Of a DNA stretch of 64,000 bases, positions 9,343 to 17,686 are shown one piece after another. The translations under genes and the position numbers were made by a program. The notes under the pieces were generated by a model. That model did no database searches and was not told where the DNA came from. It saw only the letters and a list, made by a program, of their open reading frames with translations. The stretch is from an uncultured Phycicoccus sp. (GTDB taxonomy: Bacteria; Actinomycetota; Actinomycetes; Actinomycetales; Dermatophilaceae): the NCBI RefSeq assembly GCF_947495705.1, contig NZ_CANLZR010000002.1, positions 186,001 to 250,000 of the forward strand. The letters are read 5' to 3'. Positions within the stretch are counted from its first letter, which is position 1; every line of letters begins with the position of its first letter.

Positions 9343-10971
9343 ATGGCGACCAGTGACCTGCACTCGATCGGAGGCACCGACGTCCCCCAGGACATCGACG
9401 TCACGACCACGGCCGGCAAGCTGGCCGACCTCAAGCGGCGCGTGGCCGAGGTCGCGAACGCCGGGTCCGAGCGTGCCGTCGACAAGCAGCACGCCCGCGG
9501 CAAGAAGACCGCCCGCGAGCGCCTCGAGCTGCTGCTCGACGAGGGCTCGTTCGTCGAGATGGACAAGTACGCGCGGCACCGCTCCGTGGCGTTCGGTCAG
9601 GGCGCGAACCGTCCGTACGGGGACGGGGTCGTCACCGGGTACGGCACGGTCGACGGCCGGACCGTCGCGGTGTTCGCCCAGGACTTCACCGTCTTCGGAG
9701 GCTCCCTGGGCGAGGTGTTCGGCGAGAAGATCTGCAAGGTCATGGACTTCGCCATGAAGGTCGGCTGCCCCGTCATCGGGCTCAACGACTCCGGCGGGGC
9801 GCGGATCCAGGAGGGGGTCGTCTCGCTCGGGCTCTACGGCGAGATCTTCCGCCGCAACGTCCACGCGAGCGGTGTCGTGCCGCAGATCTCCCTCGTCATG
9901 GGGCCCTGCGCGGGTGGCGCCGTGTACTCCCCGGCCGTCACCGACTTCACCGTCATGGTCGACCAGACCTCGCACATGTTCATCACCGGCCCCGACGTCA
10001 TCAAGACCGTCACGGGTGAGGACGTCGGCTTCGAGGAGCTCGGCGGGGCGAAGACGCACAACACCAAGTCGGGGGTCGCCCACTACATGGGCTCCGACGA
10101 GGACGACGCCATCGAGTACGTCAAGGCGCTGCTGTCGTACCTGCCGTCGAACAACCTGGAGGACCCGCCCGTCTTCGGGGACGAGAACGACCTCGAGGTC
10201 ACCGAGGACGACCGCTTCCTCGACACGATCATCCCGGACTCCCCGCACGTCCCCTACGACATGCACGAGGTCATCGAGCGGGTCCTGGACGACGGTGAAT
10301 TCCTCGAGGTCCAGCCGCTGTTCGCCCCGAACATCGTCATCGGGTTCGGGCGCGTCGAGGGCCGCTCGGTGGGCATCGTCGCGAACAACCCGATGCAGTT
10401 CGCCGGCACCCTCGACATCGACGCCTCCGAGAAGGCCGCCCGCTTCGTGCGCACCTGCGACGCGTTCAACGTCCCGGTGCTCACCTTCGTCGACGTCCCC
10501 GGCTTCCTGCCCGGCACCGACCAGGAGTGGGACGGCATCATCCGGCGCGGGGCCAAGCTCATCTACGCCTACGCCGAGGCCACCGTCCCGCTCGTCACGG
10601 TCATCACCCGCAAGGCCTACGGCGGCGCCTACGACGTCATGGGCTCCAAGCACCTCGGCGCCGACATCAACCTCGCCTGGCCCACCGCGCAGATCGCGGT
10701 CATGGGCGCGCAGGGGGCGGTCAACATCCTGTACCGCAAGGAGCTGCGCGCGGCCGAGCAGCGGGGCGAGTCCGTCGACGAGATCCGGGCGCAGTTCGTC
10801 ACCCAGTACGAGGAGGCGCTCGCCAACCCGTACGTCGCGGCCGAGCGGGGGTATATCGACACGGTCATCACCCCGTCGAACACCCGGATGAACGTGACGA
10901 AGGCGCTGCGCGCGCTGCGCACGAAGCGCGCGAGCCTGCCGCCGAAGAAGCACGGGAACATCCCGCTATGA
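9343..10971 (+). CDS. accD5: Acyl-CoA carboxylase beta (carboxyltransferase) subunit, propionyl-CoA type
   Basis: 542 residues with tandem crotonase-like carboxyltransferase domains. The N half has [33 protein letters not shown] and [14 protein letters not shown]. The C half has [35 protein letters not shown] and [17 protein letters not shown]. It transfers carboxyl from carboxybiotin to propionyl- or acetyl-CoA. The ATG at 9343 follows the TAGGCT hexamer, and the 1,921-residue track ORF is open antisense frame. Its stop overlaps the accE start (ATGA). With birA and accE it forms the standard actinobacterial AccD5 locus; its likely alpha partner AccA3 is at 39.3 kb. Confidence 0.95.
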   Translation: MATSDLHSIGGTDVPQDIDVTTTAGKLADLKRRVAEVANAGSERAVDKQHARGKKTARERLELLLDEGSFVEMDKYARHRSVAFGQGANRPYGDGVVTGYGTVDGRTVAVFAQDFTVFGGSLGEVFGEKICKVMDFAMKVGCPVIGLNDSGGARIQEGVVSLGLYGEIFRRNVHASGVVPQISLVMGPCAGGAVYSPAVTDFTVMVDQTSHMFITGPDVIKTVTGEDVGFEELGGAKTHNTKSGVAHYMGSDEDDAIEYVKALLSYLPSNNLEDPPVFGDENDLEVTEDDRFLDTIIPDSPHVPYDMHEVIERVLDDGEFLEVQPLFAPNIVIGFGRVEGRSVGIVANNPMQFAGTLDIDASEKAARFVRTCDAFNVPVLTFVDVPGFLPGTDQEWDGIIRRGAKLIYAYAEATVPLVTVITRKAYGGAYDVMGSKHLGADINLAWPTAQIAVMGAQGAVNILYRKELRAAEQRGESVDEIRAQFVTQYEEALANPYVAAERGYIDTVITPSNTRMNVTKALRALRTKRASLPPKKHGNIPL

Positions 10972-11201
10972 CCGAGCCGTCGGCGATCCGGGTACACGGT
11001 CCGGCCACCGCGGAGGACATCGCGGCCGTCGTCGCCGTCCTCGCCGCCGCCTCCGGAGGCACGGGGGGCGCCGGTGGCGCGAGCGGCGACGGCTGGCACG
11101 GCCGGGCGCAGGAGTCCCGGTGGGCGTCGCACCGGTCGCTGCTGCTGCGGGGTCGGCACGACCCGGGCCCGGCAGCCTGGCGCAGCACCTTCCGCGGCTG
11201 A
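10968..11201 (+). CDS. accE: Acyl-CoA carboxylase epsilon subunit
   Basis: A 77-residue protein in ATGA overlap with accD5. Epsilon subunits are short, poorly conserved actinobacterial proteins that promote AccA3-AccD5 association. The N-terminus [21 protein letters not shown] is the conserved helix region, followed by a Gly/Ala-rich linker ([14 protein letters not shown]) and a C-terminal W/R-rich tail. The track shows it only as the end of a longer frame. Position and the VHGPAT start make the call. The repeat array begins directly after its stop. Confidence 0.85.
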   Translation: MTEPSAIRVHGPATAEDIAAVVAVLAAASGGTGGAGGASGDGWHGRAQESRWASHRSLLLRGRHDPGPAAWRSTFRG

Positions 11202-11381
11202 CGCCGTACACGCCGGCCGTCCCCACATCGACCAATAGGTCACGCCAGGTACACGCCCGCCGCCCCCACATCGACCAATAGGTCACGCCAGGTACACGCC
11301 CGCCGCCCCCACATCGACCAATAGGTCACGCCAGGTACACGCCCGCCGTCCCCACATCGACCAATAGGTCACGCCAGGTAC
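11202..11381. repeat. Left array: four copies of a 43-bp direct repeat
   Basis: Four direct repeats at exact 43-base spacing (equivalent A residues at 11225, 11268, 11311 and 11354), with a degenerate leading half-copy. Each holds a conserved core, ACATCGACCAATAGGTCAC then GCCAGGTAC, separated from the next by a 15-base GC-rich segment that differs by only one base between copies. The reverse complement of the core recurs beyond the next gene. GACC-N4-GGTC inside each copy can form a small hairpin. The array starts immediately after the accE stop. Confidence 0.92.
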
Positions 11382-11432
11382 GCCTGTGGAAAACGAAAGC
11401 TGGCCCTGCCGCGGAATGGGCATGCTCGACGG

Positions 11433-12365
11433 ATGGGAATGGCGCAACAACGAGACGTATGGCCCCTCCTCCGTCGGGAAGCGCGGACGCTGGGCCTCAG
11501 TGACCGACTGGTGAGGTCGGCTGCCTTCAGGACCGTGCTGCCGGGCGTGGTCGTGGCGGCGGCCGTCCCGGACACCGTCGTCGTGCGGTCACGGGCCGCA
11601 CTGCTCATCGCACCGGAAGGCGCCGTCCTCAGCCACTGGACCGCCGCCCGGCTCTGGGGTGGGCTGGTGCCCGACAACGAATGGGTGCACGTCGCGTTCA
11701 TGCGCGACGTGCGGTTCCGGGTCGGCGGCGTCCGAACGCACCGCTTCCGCCACCGACTGCACATCACGCGACGGCACGGTCTGCCGGTCACGTCGCCGGA
11801 GCAGACCTTCTGCCATCTTGCGCGGTTCCTCGGCCTGATCGACCTCGTCATCCTCGGTGACTCGCTGGTCCGCAAGTCCCGCTGCACCCCGACGGAGCTG
11901 ACGGCGTACGCCGAGGACTGGGTCGGCCAGTGTCGCGACGACGCCGTCACGGCGGCGCGGCTCGTGCGGGAACGGGTGGACTCCGGCCCGGAGACGGCCC
12001 TGCGCCTCCTCATGGTGCTCGCCGGGCTGCCGGAACCCGAGGTGGACATCCAAATCGTCGACGATGACGGGTCCGTCCGTTTCCGGCTGGATCTCGGCTA
12101 CCGGGGGGCTCGGATCGCCATCGAGTACGACGGACGGTGGCATCGCTCGCCCGAGCAGCGCGCGAAGGACGAGGCTCGGCGGGAGTGGCTCTCCGAGGAG
12201 GAGGGCTGGACCTTCGTCGTCGTGGGGGCCGACGAGCTCTTCACGGCGCCCGCTGAGCTCGTCGCTCGTCTCGCGCGGGTACTCAGGGAGCATGGCGTGG
12301 AGGTCCCGTCCCGGCTGTCGGACCGGTGGCGGGCGCACTTCCGCGTCGCCGAGGTCGCGGGCTGA
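11433..12365 (+). CDS. Putative endonuclease-like protein with AbiEi-like N-terminus and DUF559/Vsr-type C-terminal domain
   Basis: 310 residues, function not established. Residues 1-110 resemble the helix-turn-helix/AbiEi-antitoxin-like region common in actinobacterial DUF559 proteins (GLSDRLVRSAAFRTVLPGVVV, LSHWTAARLWGG). The C-terminal part has a PD-(D/E)XK-like pattern: RFRLDLGYRGARIAIEYDGRWHR, then a helix and WTFVVVGADELF, as in Vsr-related nucleases. The start is M1 (11433) or M3 (11439). A TGTGGAAAAC tract lies about 40 bases upstream. The gene sits alone between two inverted arrays of the same repeat and interrupts the accE-maf order seen in relatives. No partner toxin, antitoxin or methylase is adjacent. 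Confidence 0.65.
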   Translation: MGMAQQRDVWPLLRREARTLGLSDRLVRSAAFRTVLPGVVVAAAVPDTVVVRSRAALLIAPEGAVLSHWTAARLWGGLVPDNEWVHVAFMRDVRFRVGGVRTHRFRHRLHITRRHGLPVTSPEQTFCHLARFLGLIDLVILGDSLVRKSRCTPTELTAYAEDWVGQCRDDAVTAARLVRERVDSGPETALRLLMVLAGLPEPEVDIQIVDDDGSVRFRLDLGYRGARIAIEYDGRWHRSPEQRAKDEARREWLSEEEGWTFVVVGADELFTAPAELVARLARVLREHGVEVPSRLSDRWRAHFRVAEVAG

Positions 12366-12381
12366 GCGCCGGCGCACCGGA

Positions 12382-12493
12382 CGTGACCTATTGGTCGATG
12401 TCGGGACGGGGCCCGGCGTACCTGGCGTGACCTATTGGTCGATGTCGGGACGGGGCCCGGCGTACCTGGCGTGACCTATTGGTCGATCTGGGC
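12382..12493. repeat. Right array: three copies of the same repeat core, inverted, 44-bp period
   Basis: GTGACCTATTGGTCGATGT occurs three times at 44-base spacing (CCTATT at 12387, 12431 and 12475). The copies are joined by a 16-base GC-rich spacer plus GTACCTGGC. The core is the exact reverse complement of the left array core, while the spacer sequence differs. The third copy diverges after GGTCGAT and overlaps the 3' end of the MOSC gene, supplying its last codons and TAG stop. Confidence 0.92.
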
Positions 12494-13159
12494 ACGGGCA
12501 CGGGTGCGGCGGGCCACGCTGCGCTTCAGCTGCGCGTGGTCGTCCTCGCCGAGCACCTCCGCCTCCAGGACGCGGCGTCCGGCCTCGAGGTCGCCGGCGA
12601 ACGCGCGCAGGACCAGCGTCACCGTGACCCCGTGGTCGGGACGGTCCAGCACCTCGACGGGGTCGCCCGCGGTGATGGTCCCGGGCTCGACGACGGCGAG
12701 GTACGCCCCCGGCTGCCCGTGCTCGGTGAACCGCCTGACCCACCCCTTCTCGCCCATCCAGGCTGCGAAGTTGGCGCACGGGATGCGCGGGCCGCACACC
12801 TCGAGCAGCACCGGCCCCACCCGCCAGCGCTCGCCGACGAGAGCGCCGTCCACGTCGAGCCCCCGCGTCGTGAGGTTCTCACCGAAGACGCCGTCCGGCA
12901 GCTCGCGGCCCAGCTCGCCGGCCCAGTGATCGAGCTCCTCGCGCGCCACCGCGTACACGGCCTGCCGCGAGCCGCCGTGGTGCTTGCGCGCGACGACGTC
13001 GTCGCCGAGCACTCCGCTCCCCAGCCCGCCCTGCTTGGGCCCCGGGTCGCGGACCTCGATGGACGGCACCGGCCGCTTGTCGATGGCTGTCGTGCGCCCC
13101 TTGGCGCCGATGCCCGCTCGCCCCGTCCCCACGTTGACCGACCACACCCGTGCCTGCAT
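12476..13159 (-). CDS. MOSC domain-containing protein
   Basis: 227 residues. MOSC domains carry a conserved cysteine that handles sulfur or metal-sulfur groups, as in molybdenum cofactor sulfurases and the YiiM/YuaD families. Seen: the N-terminal GIGAKGRTTAIDKRPV, GVFGENLTTRGLDVDGALVGERWR, and EVCGPRIPCANFAAWM with two candidate cysteines. This is the stand-alone YiiM-like layout. The last residues (AQIDQ) and the TAG stop are read from a copy of the neighbouring repeat. A TAGCCT hexamer lies six bases before the ATG. Confidence 0.85.
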   Translation of the reverse strand: MQARVWSVNVGTGRAGIGAKGRTTAIDKRPVPSIEVRDPGPKQGGLGSGVLGDDVVARKHHGGSRQAVYAVAREELDHWAGELGRELPDGVFGENLTTRGLDVDGALVGERWRVGPVLLEVCGPRIPCANFAAWMGEKGWVRRFTEHGQPGAYLAVVEPGTITAGDPVEVLDRPDHGVTVTLVLRAFAGDLEAGRRVLEAEVLGEDDHAQLKRSVARRTRARAQIDQ

Positions 13160-13165
13160 CCCTCG

Positions 13166-13171
13166 AGGCTA
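13166..13171 (-). promoter_or_regulatory. Candidate -10 box of the MOSC gene
   Basis: TAGCCT on the reverse strand ends six bases before the ATG at 13159; no separate ribosome-binding site is visible. Confidence 0.4.
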
Positions 13172-13224
13172 TGCCGTCCGCGCGCGACCCGGCGCACCCC
13201 CGCCCACGTCGGCGGACTCTCGGG

Positions 13225-13230
13225 TAGCCT
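13225..13230 (+). promoter_or_regulatory. Candidate -10 box of the DUF885 gene
   Basis: TAGCCT ends seven bases before the GTG at 13238, matching the local leaderless pattern and fixing the start of a frame that is otherwise open from 12479. Confidence 0.4.
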
Positions 13231-13237
13231 CGCGCCG

Positions 13238-14926
13238 GTGACCGAGCCCAACGCCACGCGCCAGCCCACCGCCGTCGACGCCGTCGCCGACGCCCACTTC
13301 GACGCCGTCGTCGCGGCGAGCCCGATGGAGGCCACCCACCTCGGGGTGCCCGGGCACGACCACGAGCTCGACGACCTCTCCCCCGCGGGCTACGAGCACC
13401 ACGCGACCCTCGCCCGCGAGACCCTCGCCCGCCTCGACGCGGTCGAGCCGGTCGACGACGTCGACCGGGTCACGGTGGCGGCGATGCGCGAGCGGCTCGG
13501 GGTCACCGTCGACAGCCACGAGGCCGGCTACGACCGGATGGCGCTCAACGTCATCGCCTCCCCGCTGCAGGGCGTACGCGACGTCTTCGACCTCATGCCG
13601 ACCGCGACCCAGGACGACTGGGCCACCATCGCCACCCGTCTCGGGGCGCTGCCCCGCGCCCTGGACCAGTACCTCGGCACGCTGCGCGAGTCGGCCGACC
13701 GCGGCCTGGTCACCCCGCGCCGCCAGGTCGAGGCCTGCATGCGCCAGTGCCAGGACCTCGTGAGCTCCGACGGCTACTTCGCGACCTTCCTCGCCCGGGC
13801 CACGGCCGGCGAGGACCCCCTCGACGACGCCGTCGCGGCCGATCTGGAGCGCGCCGTCGCAGGTGCCGCCGACGCCTACCGCCGGGCTCGCGTCGTCCTC
13901 GGCGACAGCCTGCTCGACCGCGCCCCCGAGAGCGACGCTGCAGGCCGGGAGCGCTACCAGCTGGCGTCCCGCTCGTTCCTCGGCGCCACCATCGACCTGG
14001 AGGAGACCTACGCCTGGGGCCAGGAGGAGCTGGCCCGGATCACCGCCGACATGGAGGCGACGGCGCGTCGTATCGTCCCTGGCGGCGGCGTCGCCGAGGC
14101 CATCGGTCATCTCGACGCCGACCCCGCCTACCGGCTCCACGGCACCGCCGCCCTGCGCGACTGGATGCAGGTCAAGGCCGACGAGGTCGTCGCCGACATG
14201 GCCGACCGACACTTCGACATCCCGGAGCCGGTGCGCACCATCGAGTGCCGGATCGCCCCGACCCAGACCGGCGGCATCTACTACACCGGCCCGAGCGACG
14301 ACTTCTCGCGGCCCGGCCGGATGTGGTGGTCGGTGCCCAAGGGCGTCACCGAGTTCTCCACGTGGAAGGAGCTGACCACCGTCTACCACGAGGGCGTGCC
14401 GGGCCATCACCTCCAGGTGGCCCAGACCATCTACCGCCGCGCGACGCTCAACCGCTGGCGCCGGATGATGTGCTGGGTCAGCGGCCACGGCGAGGGCTGG
14501 GCGCTGTACGCCGAACGCCTCATGGCAGAGCTCGGCTACCTCGACGACCCCGGCATGTACCTCGGCATGCTCGACGCCCAGTCGCTGCGCGCCGCCCGGG
14601 TCGTCATCGACATCGGGGTGCACTGCGGCTTCGACGCCCCCGCGGAGGTCGGCGGCGGCGCCTGGACCTACGACAAGGCCTGGACCTTCCTCACGAGCCA
14701 CTCGAACAACGACAAGAGCACCCTGCGCTTCGAGCTCGACCGGTACCTGGGCTGGCCCGGGCAGGCCCCCAGCTACAAGGTCGGCGAGCGCCTGTGGATG
14801 CAGCTGCGCGAGGAGTCCGCGGCCCGCGCCGGGGCCGACTTCTCACTCCAGGCCTTCCACCGGCGCGCCCTCGACGTCGGGTCGGTCGGCCTCGACGTGC
14901 TCCGCGAGGCGGTGCTGACCCCCTGA
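13238..14926 (+). CDS. DUF885 family putative metallopeptidase/carboxypeptidase
   Basis: 562 residues, the usual DUF885 length. The zinc-site motif YHEGVPGHHLQ lies near residue 387 and is followed by GHGEGWALYAERLM with a further candidate ligand glutamate, and by SHSNNDKSTLRFELDRYLGWPGQAPSYKVG. No signal peptide is visible, so it is probably cytoplasmic. Family members are uncharacterised or act as metal-dependent carboxypeptidases. The track ORF (815 aa) extends upstream antisense to the MOSC gene; the GTG at 13238 begins the recognisable domain. The substrate is unknown. Confidence 0.85.
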   Translation: MTEPNATRQPTAVDAVADAHFDAVVAASPMEATHLGVPGHDHELDDLSPAGYEHHATLARETLARLDAVEPVDDVDRVTVAAMRERLGVTVDSHEAGYDRMALNVIASPLQGVRDVFDLMPTATQDDWATIATRLGALPRALDQYLGTLRESADRGLVTPRRQVEACMRQCQDLVSSDGYFATFLARATAGEDPLDDAVAADLERAVAGAADAYRRARVVLGDSLLDRAPESDAAGRERYQLASRSFLGATIDLEETYAWGQEELARITADMEATARRIVPGGGVAEAIGHLDADPAYRLHGTAALRDWMQVKADEVVADMADRHFDIPEPVRTIECRIAPTQTGGIYYTGPSDDFSRPGRMWWSVPKGVTEFSTWKELTTVYHEGVPGHHLQVAQTIYRRATLNRWRRMMCWVSGHGEGWALYAERLMAELGYLDDPGMYLGMLDAQSLRAARVVIDIGVHCGFDAPAEVGGGAWTYDKAWTFLTSHSNNDKSTLRFELDRYLGWPGQAPSYKVGERLWMQLREESAARAGADFSLQAFHRRALDVGSVGLDVLREAVLTP

Positions 14927-14995
14927 CCGGTCCGCCCACGGGGAAATCCCCGGAAATGGCACGACGCGGACATTAGGTCCGGTCCGGGCCAAACG

Positions 14996-15025
14996 TGGAA
15001 ATGGCTCGGTCGGGGGGTATTTCCA
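14996..15025. promoter_or_regulatory. Possible operator upstream of the TetR gene
   Basis: TGGAAAT (14996-15002) and its reverse complement ATTTCCA (15019-15025) flank 16 bases, and another GGAAATGGC lies at about 14952. They fall in the intergenic region before the TetR gene, where autoregulatory sites usually lie. The long spacing makes this tentative. Confidence 0.25.
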
Positions 15026-15085
15026 TACGCCCCCGCGGGACATACTGACGAGCGGACGTGGTCCACCGGGGTCGGAGGTGACGAG

Positions 15086-15691
15086 GTGCCACGAGCACGA
15101 GGGCGACGCCCGGCGGGGAGCCACACACGTGAGGACATCGCCTGCGCCGCGAAGCGCCAGTTCGCCGAGCTCGGCTACCCGAGGACGACTCTGCGGGGCA
15201 TCGCGCGGGAGGCCGACGTCGACACCCGTCTCGTCACGCACTACTTCGGCAGCAAGCAGAACCTGTTCGCCAGCGTCGTCGAGCTCCCCTTCGAGCCCGA
15301 CGCCCTCGTCGAGGACCTCATCGCGGCCGGGCCCGAGGCCGTGGGCCACAAGCTCGCGACCCTCGTCCTCTCCACGCTCAGCCAGCCCGAGGCCCGCCAG
15401 ACCCTGACCGGGCTCGTGCGGGCCGCGGCCTCCGAGGACGAGGCGGCCGCGCTGGTGCGGCGGTTCCTCACCGACCGGCTGCTGACCCCGCTCGCCCGGC
15501 TGCTGGGCAGCGACCACCCCGAGCTGCGCGCCGGGCTCATCGGCGCCCACATGACCGGGTTCCTCGTCGGCCGGTACGTCGTGGAGTTCCCGGGGCTCAA
15601 CGAGGTCAGCGACCACGACCTCGCGGACGCCATCGGGCCGGTGCTCCAGCACTACCTCACCGGGGACCTCGGAGGCCGCGCCTCGGCCTGA
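15086..15691 (+). CDS. TetR family transcriptional regulator
   Basis: 201 residues. The N-terminal helix-turn-helix is clear: TREDIACAAKRQFAELGYPRTTLRGIAREADVDTRLVTHYFGSKQNLFASVV. The C-terminal domain has the LLGSDHPELRAGLIGAHMTGFLVGRYVV pattern of the common actinobacterial TetR_C group. The GTG start has GGAGG seven bases upstream. It is followed 58 bases later by the antiporter gene in the same direction, a plausible target, but no operator can be assigned with confidence. The ligand is unknown. Confidence 0.9.
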   Translation: MPRARGRRPAGSHTREDIACAAKRQFAELGYPRTTLRGIAREADVDTRLVTHYFGSKQNLFASVVELPFEPDALVEDLIAAGPEAVGHKLATLVLSTLSQPEARQTLTGLVRAAASEDEAAALVRRFLTDRLLTPLARLLGSDHPELRAGLIGAHMTGFLVGRYVVEFPGLNEVSDHDLADAIGPVLQHYLTGDLGGRASA

Positions 15692-15749
15692 TCCGGCCGA
15701 TCCGCGGGCACTCGCCGGGCCCACCACCGGCAGGGGCGAGAATCGCCTC

Positions 15750-17645
15750 GTGCAGCCTGCCGTCATCGTCGTCGCCCTCGTGCTCGTCGTCATCGTCGTG
15801 AGCCGCCTCGCCGGGCCGCGCGGGGTGCCTGTCCCCCTGGCCCTGCTCGTGCTCGGCGGCGTCCTGTCGTTCGTGCCCGGCATCCCCGAGGTCCGCCTCT
15901 CGCCCGAGGTCGTCCTCTTCGGGCTCCTCCCACCGCTGCTGTACGCGGCCGCACTCTCGACCTCCCTCATCGACATCCGCGCGTACCGTTCGACGATCCT
16001 CAGCCTGTCGGTGGGTCTGGTCCTCTTCACGGCGCTCGGGGTCGGCCTCGTCGTCTGGCTGCTGCTGCCGGTGCCCTTCGCCCTGGCCATCGCCCTCGGT
16101 GCGATCGTGGCCCCACCCGACGCCGTCGCGGCGACCGCGGTGGCGCGGCGCATCGGCCTGCCCCGCCCGATCACGACGATCCTCGAGGGCGAGTCGCTGC
16201 TCAACGACGCGACGGCGCTCGTGACGCTCCGGACGGCGCTCGCCGCCACGGGTCTCGCGGTGCACGGCACGGGCAGCGCCGACGCGGGTGAGGTGACACC
16301 GGCGTCCGTGGCCGTCGACCTGGCCGTCGCCTCCGTGGGCGGTGTCGCCGTCGGGCTCGTCGCGTTCCTCCTCGTGGGCTGGCTGCGCCGGCGGCTCACC
16401 GAGGTCCCCGCCGACACCGCCCTGTCGTTCGTCGTCCCGTTCGTCGCCTACGCTCCGGCCGAGGCCATCGGCGGGTCCGGCGTCCTCGCGGTCGTCACCG
16501 CCGGCCTGCTGCTCGCCCACTGGTCCACGAGCCTGCAGTCCGCGCCCTCACGCCTCGCCGAGCGGATCAACTGGTCGAGCGTGACCTTCGTCCTCGAGAA
16601 CGCGGTCTTCCTCCTCATCGGGCTCCAGGTCTGGGGGCTCGTCGAGGACACCCGCGCCGGTGACCTGGGGACCGGACGCACCCTCGTCGTCGCGCTCGCG
16701 GTCCTCGGCACCGTCCTCGTGCTGCGGCCGGTGTGGCTCCTGGCGATGAACGGGGTCCGGCTCGTGCGCGGCCGTCAGGACCGCCGGGCCATGCTCGCGG
16801 CCTCGCTCGTCGGCGGCTGGGCCGGGATGCGCGGGGTCGTCACACTCGCGGCCGCCCTCACCCTGCCCGAGGACACCCCGATGCGGGCCGACCTCGTCCT
16901 CGTGGCGCTCGTCGTCACCGTCGGCACCTTGCTGCTCCAGGGCACGACCCTGCCGTGGCTGGCTCGGGGGCTCGGGGTGCGCGGTCCAGACCCGCGCCAG
17001 GACGCCCTCGCGGAGGCGACGGTCCTGGGGGCCACGACCGGCGCCGGGCTGCGGGCCATCGAGGACGACCCGGCAGCCGACCCGGCCGTCGTCGCGGTTC
17101 TCCACCAGCAGGCCACGGACCGCGTCAACCGCAGCTGGGAGCGACTGGGCAGTCTCGGGCCCACCGAGCGCGAGAGCCCGGCCGAGGCCCGGGCCCGGGT
17201 GCGGCTCGCCATGATCCGGGAGGAGCGACGCGAGCTGCTCCGGATCCGCCGTCGCGGCGGGGTCGACCACGCAGTGTTGACGAGCGTCCTCGGCCAGCTC
17301 GATGCCGAGGAGACCGTCCTCGCGTGGAGCGCCACCCGCGCAGCGGAGGTGCACGCCTCCGAGCTGCTCCCGACCGAGCGGCTCGGCGGGGCCTGCGACC
17401 ACCTCGTCGACGACGCCGCGCCGCATCCACCGAGCGAGACCGACGGCTGCCCGGAGTGCCGGGCGGCCGGGCTGACGTGGGTCCATCTGCGGTCGTGCAC
17501 CGCCTGCGGACACGTCGGGTGCTGCGACTCCTCCGAGGGTCGGCACGCGTCCGCGCACTTCCGCGCCTCGGGGCACCCGGTGATGCGCTCCATCGAGCCC
17601 GGCGAGGCGTGGCGCTGGTGCTTCGTCGACGAGGTCCTCGGCTGA
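15750..17645 (+). CDS. CPA1-type Na+/H+ antiporter fused to a UBP-type zinc finger
   Basis: 631 residues. About residues 1-400 hold some 12 membrane helices of the monovalent cation/proton antiporter-1 family, with the ion-site segments VAPPDAVAATAVARRIGLP and LEGESLLNDATALV. A charged helical cytoplasmic region follows (about 415-545). The last ~85 residues form a ZnF-UBP module: CDHL, CPEC, WVHLRSCTACGHVGCCDSSEGRHASAHFRASGHPV. Its cysteine/histidine ligands match the ubiquitin-hydrolase zinc finger. Such fusions occur in other actinobacteria. Bacteria lack canonical ubiquitin, so the module may bind a C-terminal tail or regulate transport; this is inference. Confidence 0.9.
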   Translation: MQPAVIVVALVLVVIVVSRLAGPRGVPVPLALLVLGGVLSFVPGIPEVRLSPEVVLFGLLPPLLYAAALSTSLIDIRAYRSTILSLSVGLVLFTALGVGLVVWLLLPVPFALAIALGAIVAPPDAVAATAVARRIGLPRPITTILEGESLLNDATALVTLRTALAATGLAVHGTGSADAGEVTPASVAVDLAVASVGGVAVGLVAFLLVGWLRRRLTEVPADTALSFVVPFVAYAPAEAIGGSGVLAVVTAGLLLAHWSTSLQSAPSRLAERINWSSVTFVLENAVFLLIGLQVWGLVEDTRAGDLGTGRTLVVALAVLGTVLVLRPVWLLAMNGVRLVRGRQDRRAMLAASLVGGWAGMRGVVTLAAALTLPEDTPMRADLVLVALVVTVGTLLLQGTTLPWLARGLGVRGPDPRQDALAEATVLGATTGAGLRAIEDDPAADPAVVAVLHQQATDRVNRSWERLGSLGPTERESPAEARARVRLAMIREERRELLRIRRRGGVDHAVLTSVLGQLDAEETVLAWSATRAAEVHASELLPTERLGGACDHLVDDAAPHPPSETDGCPECRAAGLTWVHLRSCTACGHVGCCDSSEGRHASAHFRASGHPVMRSIEPGEAWRWCFVDEVLG

Positions 17646-17674
17646 GCGGTGACCACCCGGCGCGCGCGCCCGTC

Positions 17675-17680
17675 TACGGT
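17675..17680 (+). promoter_or_regulatory. Candidate -10 box of maf
   Basis: TACGGT ends six bases before the ATG at 17687, with no Shine-Dalgarno sequence between. Confidence 0.35.
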
Positions 17681-17686
17681 GGCGCC

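Noticed and set aside
5206-10971. 1,921-aa ORF on the plus strand
   Set aside because: Only the last 542 residues are accD5; the rest is GC-driven open frame over genes on both strands.
10966-11286. Small ORFs (MTYWSMWGR...) read from the repeat arrays
   Set aside because: They are repeats of the same short peptide arising from the tandem repeat, with no family resemblance and no ribosome-binding site.
11202-12493. CRISPR array
   Set aside because: The 28-base core plus 15/16-base spacing looks superficially similar, but spacers within each array are nearly identical and too short, the two arrays are inverted, and there are no cas genes.
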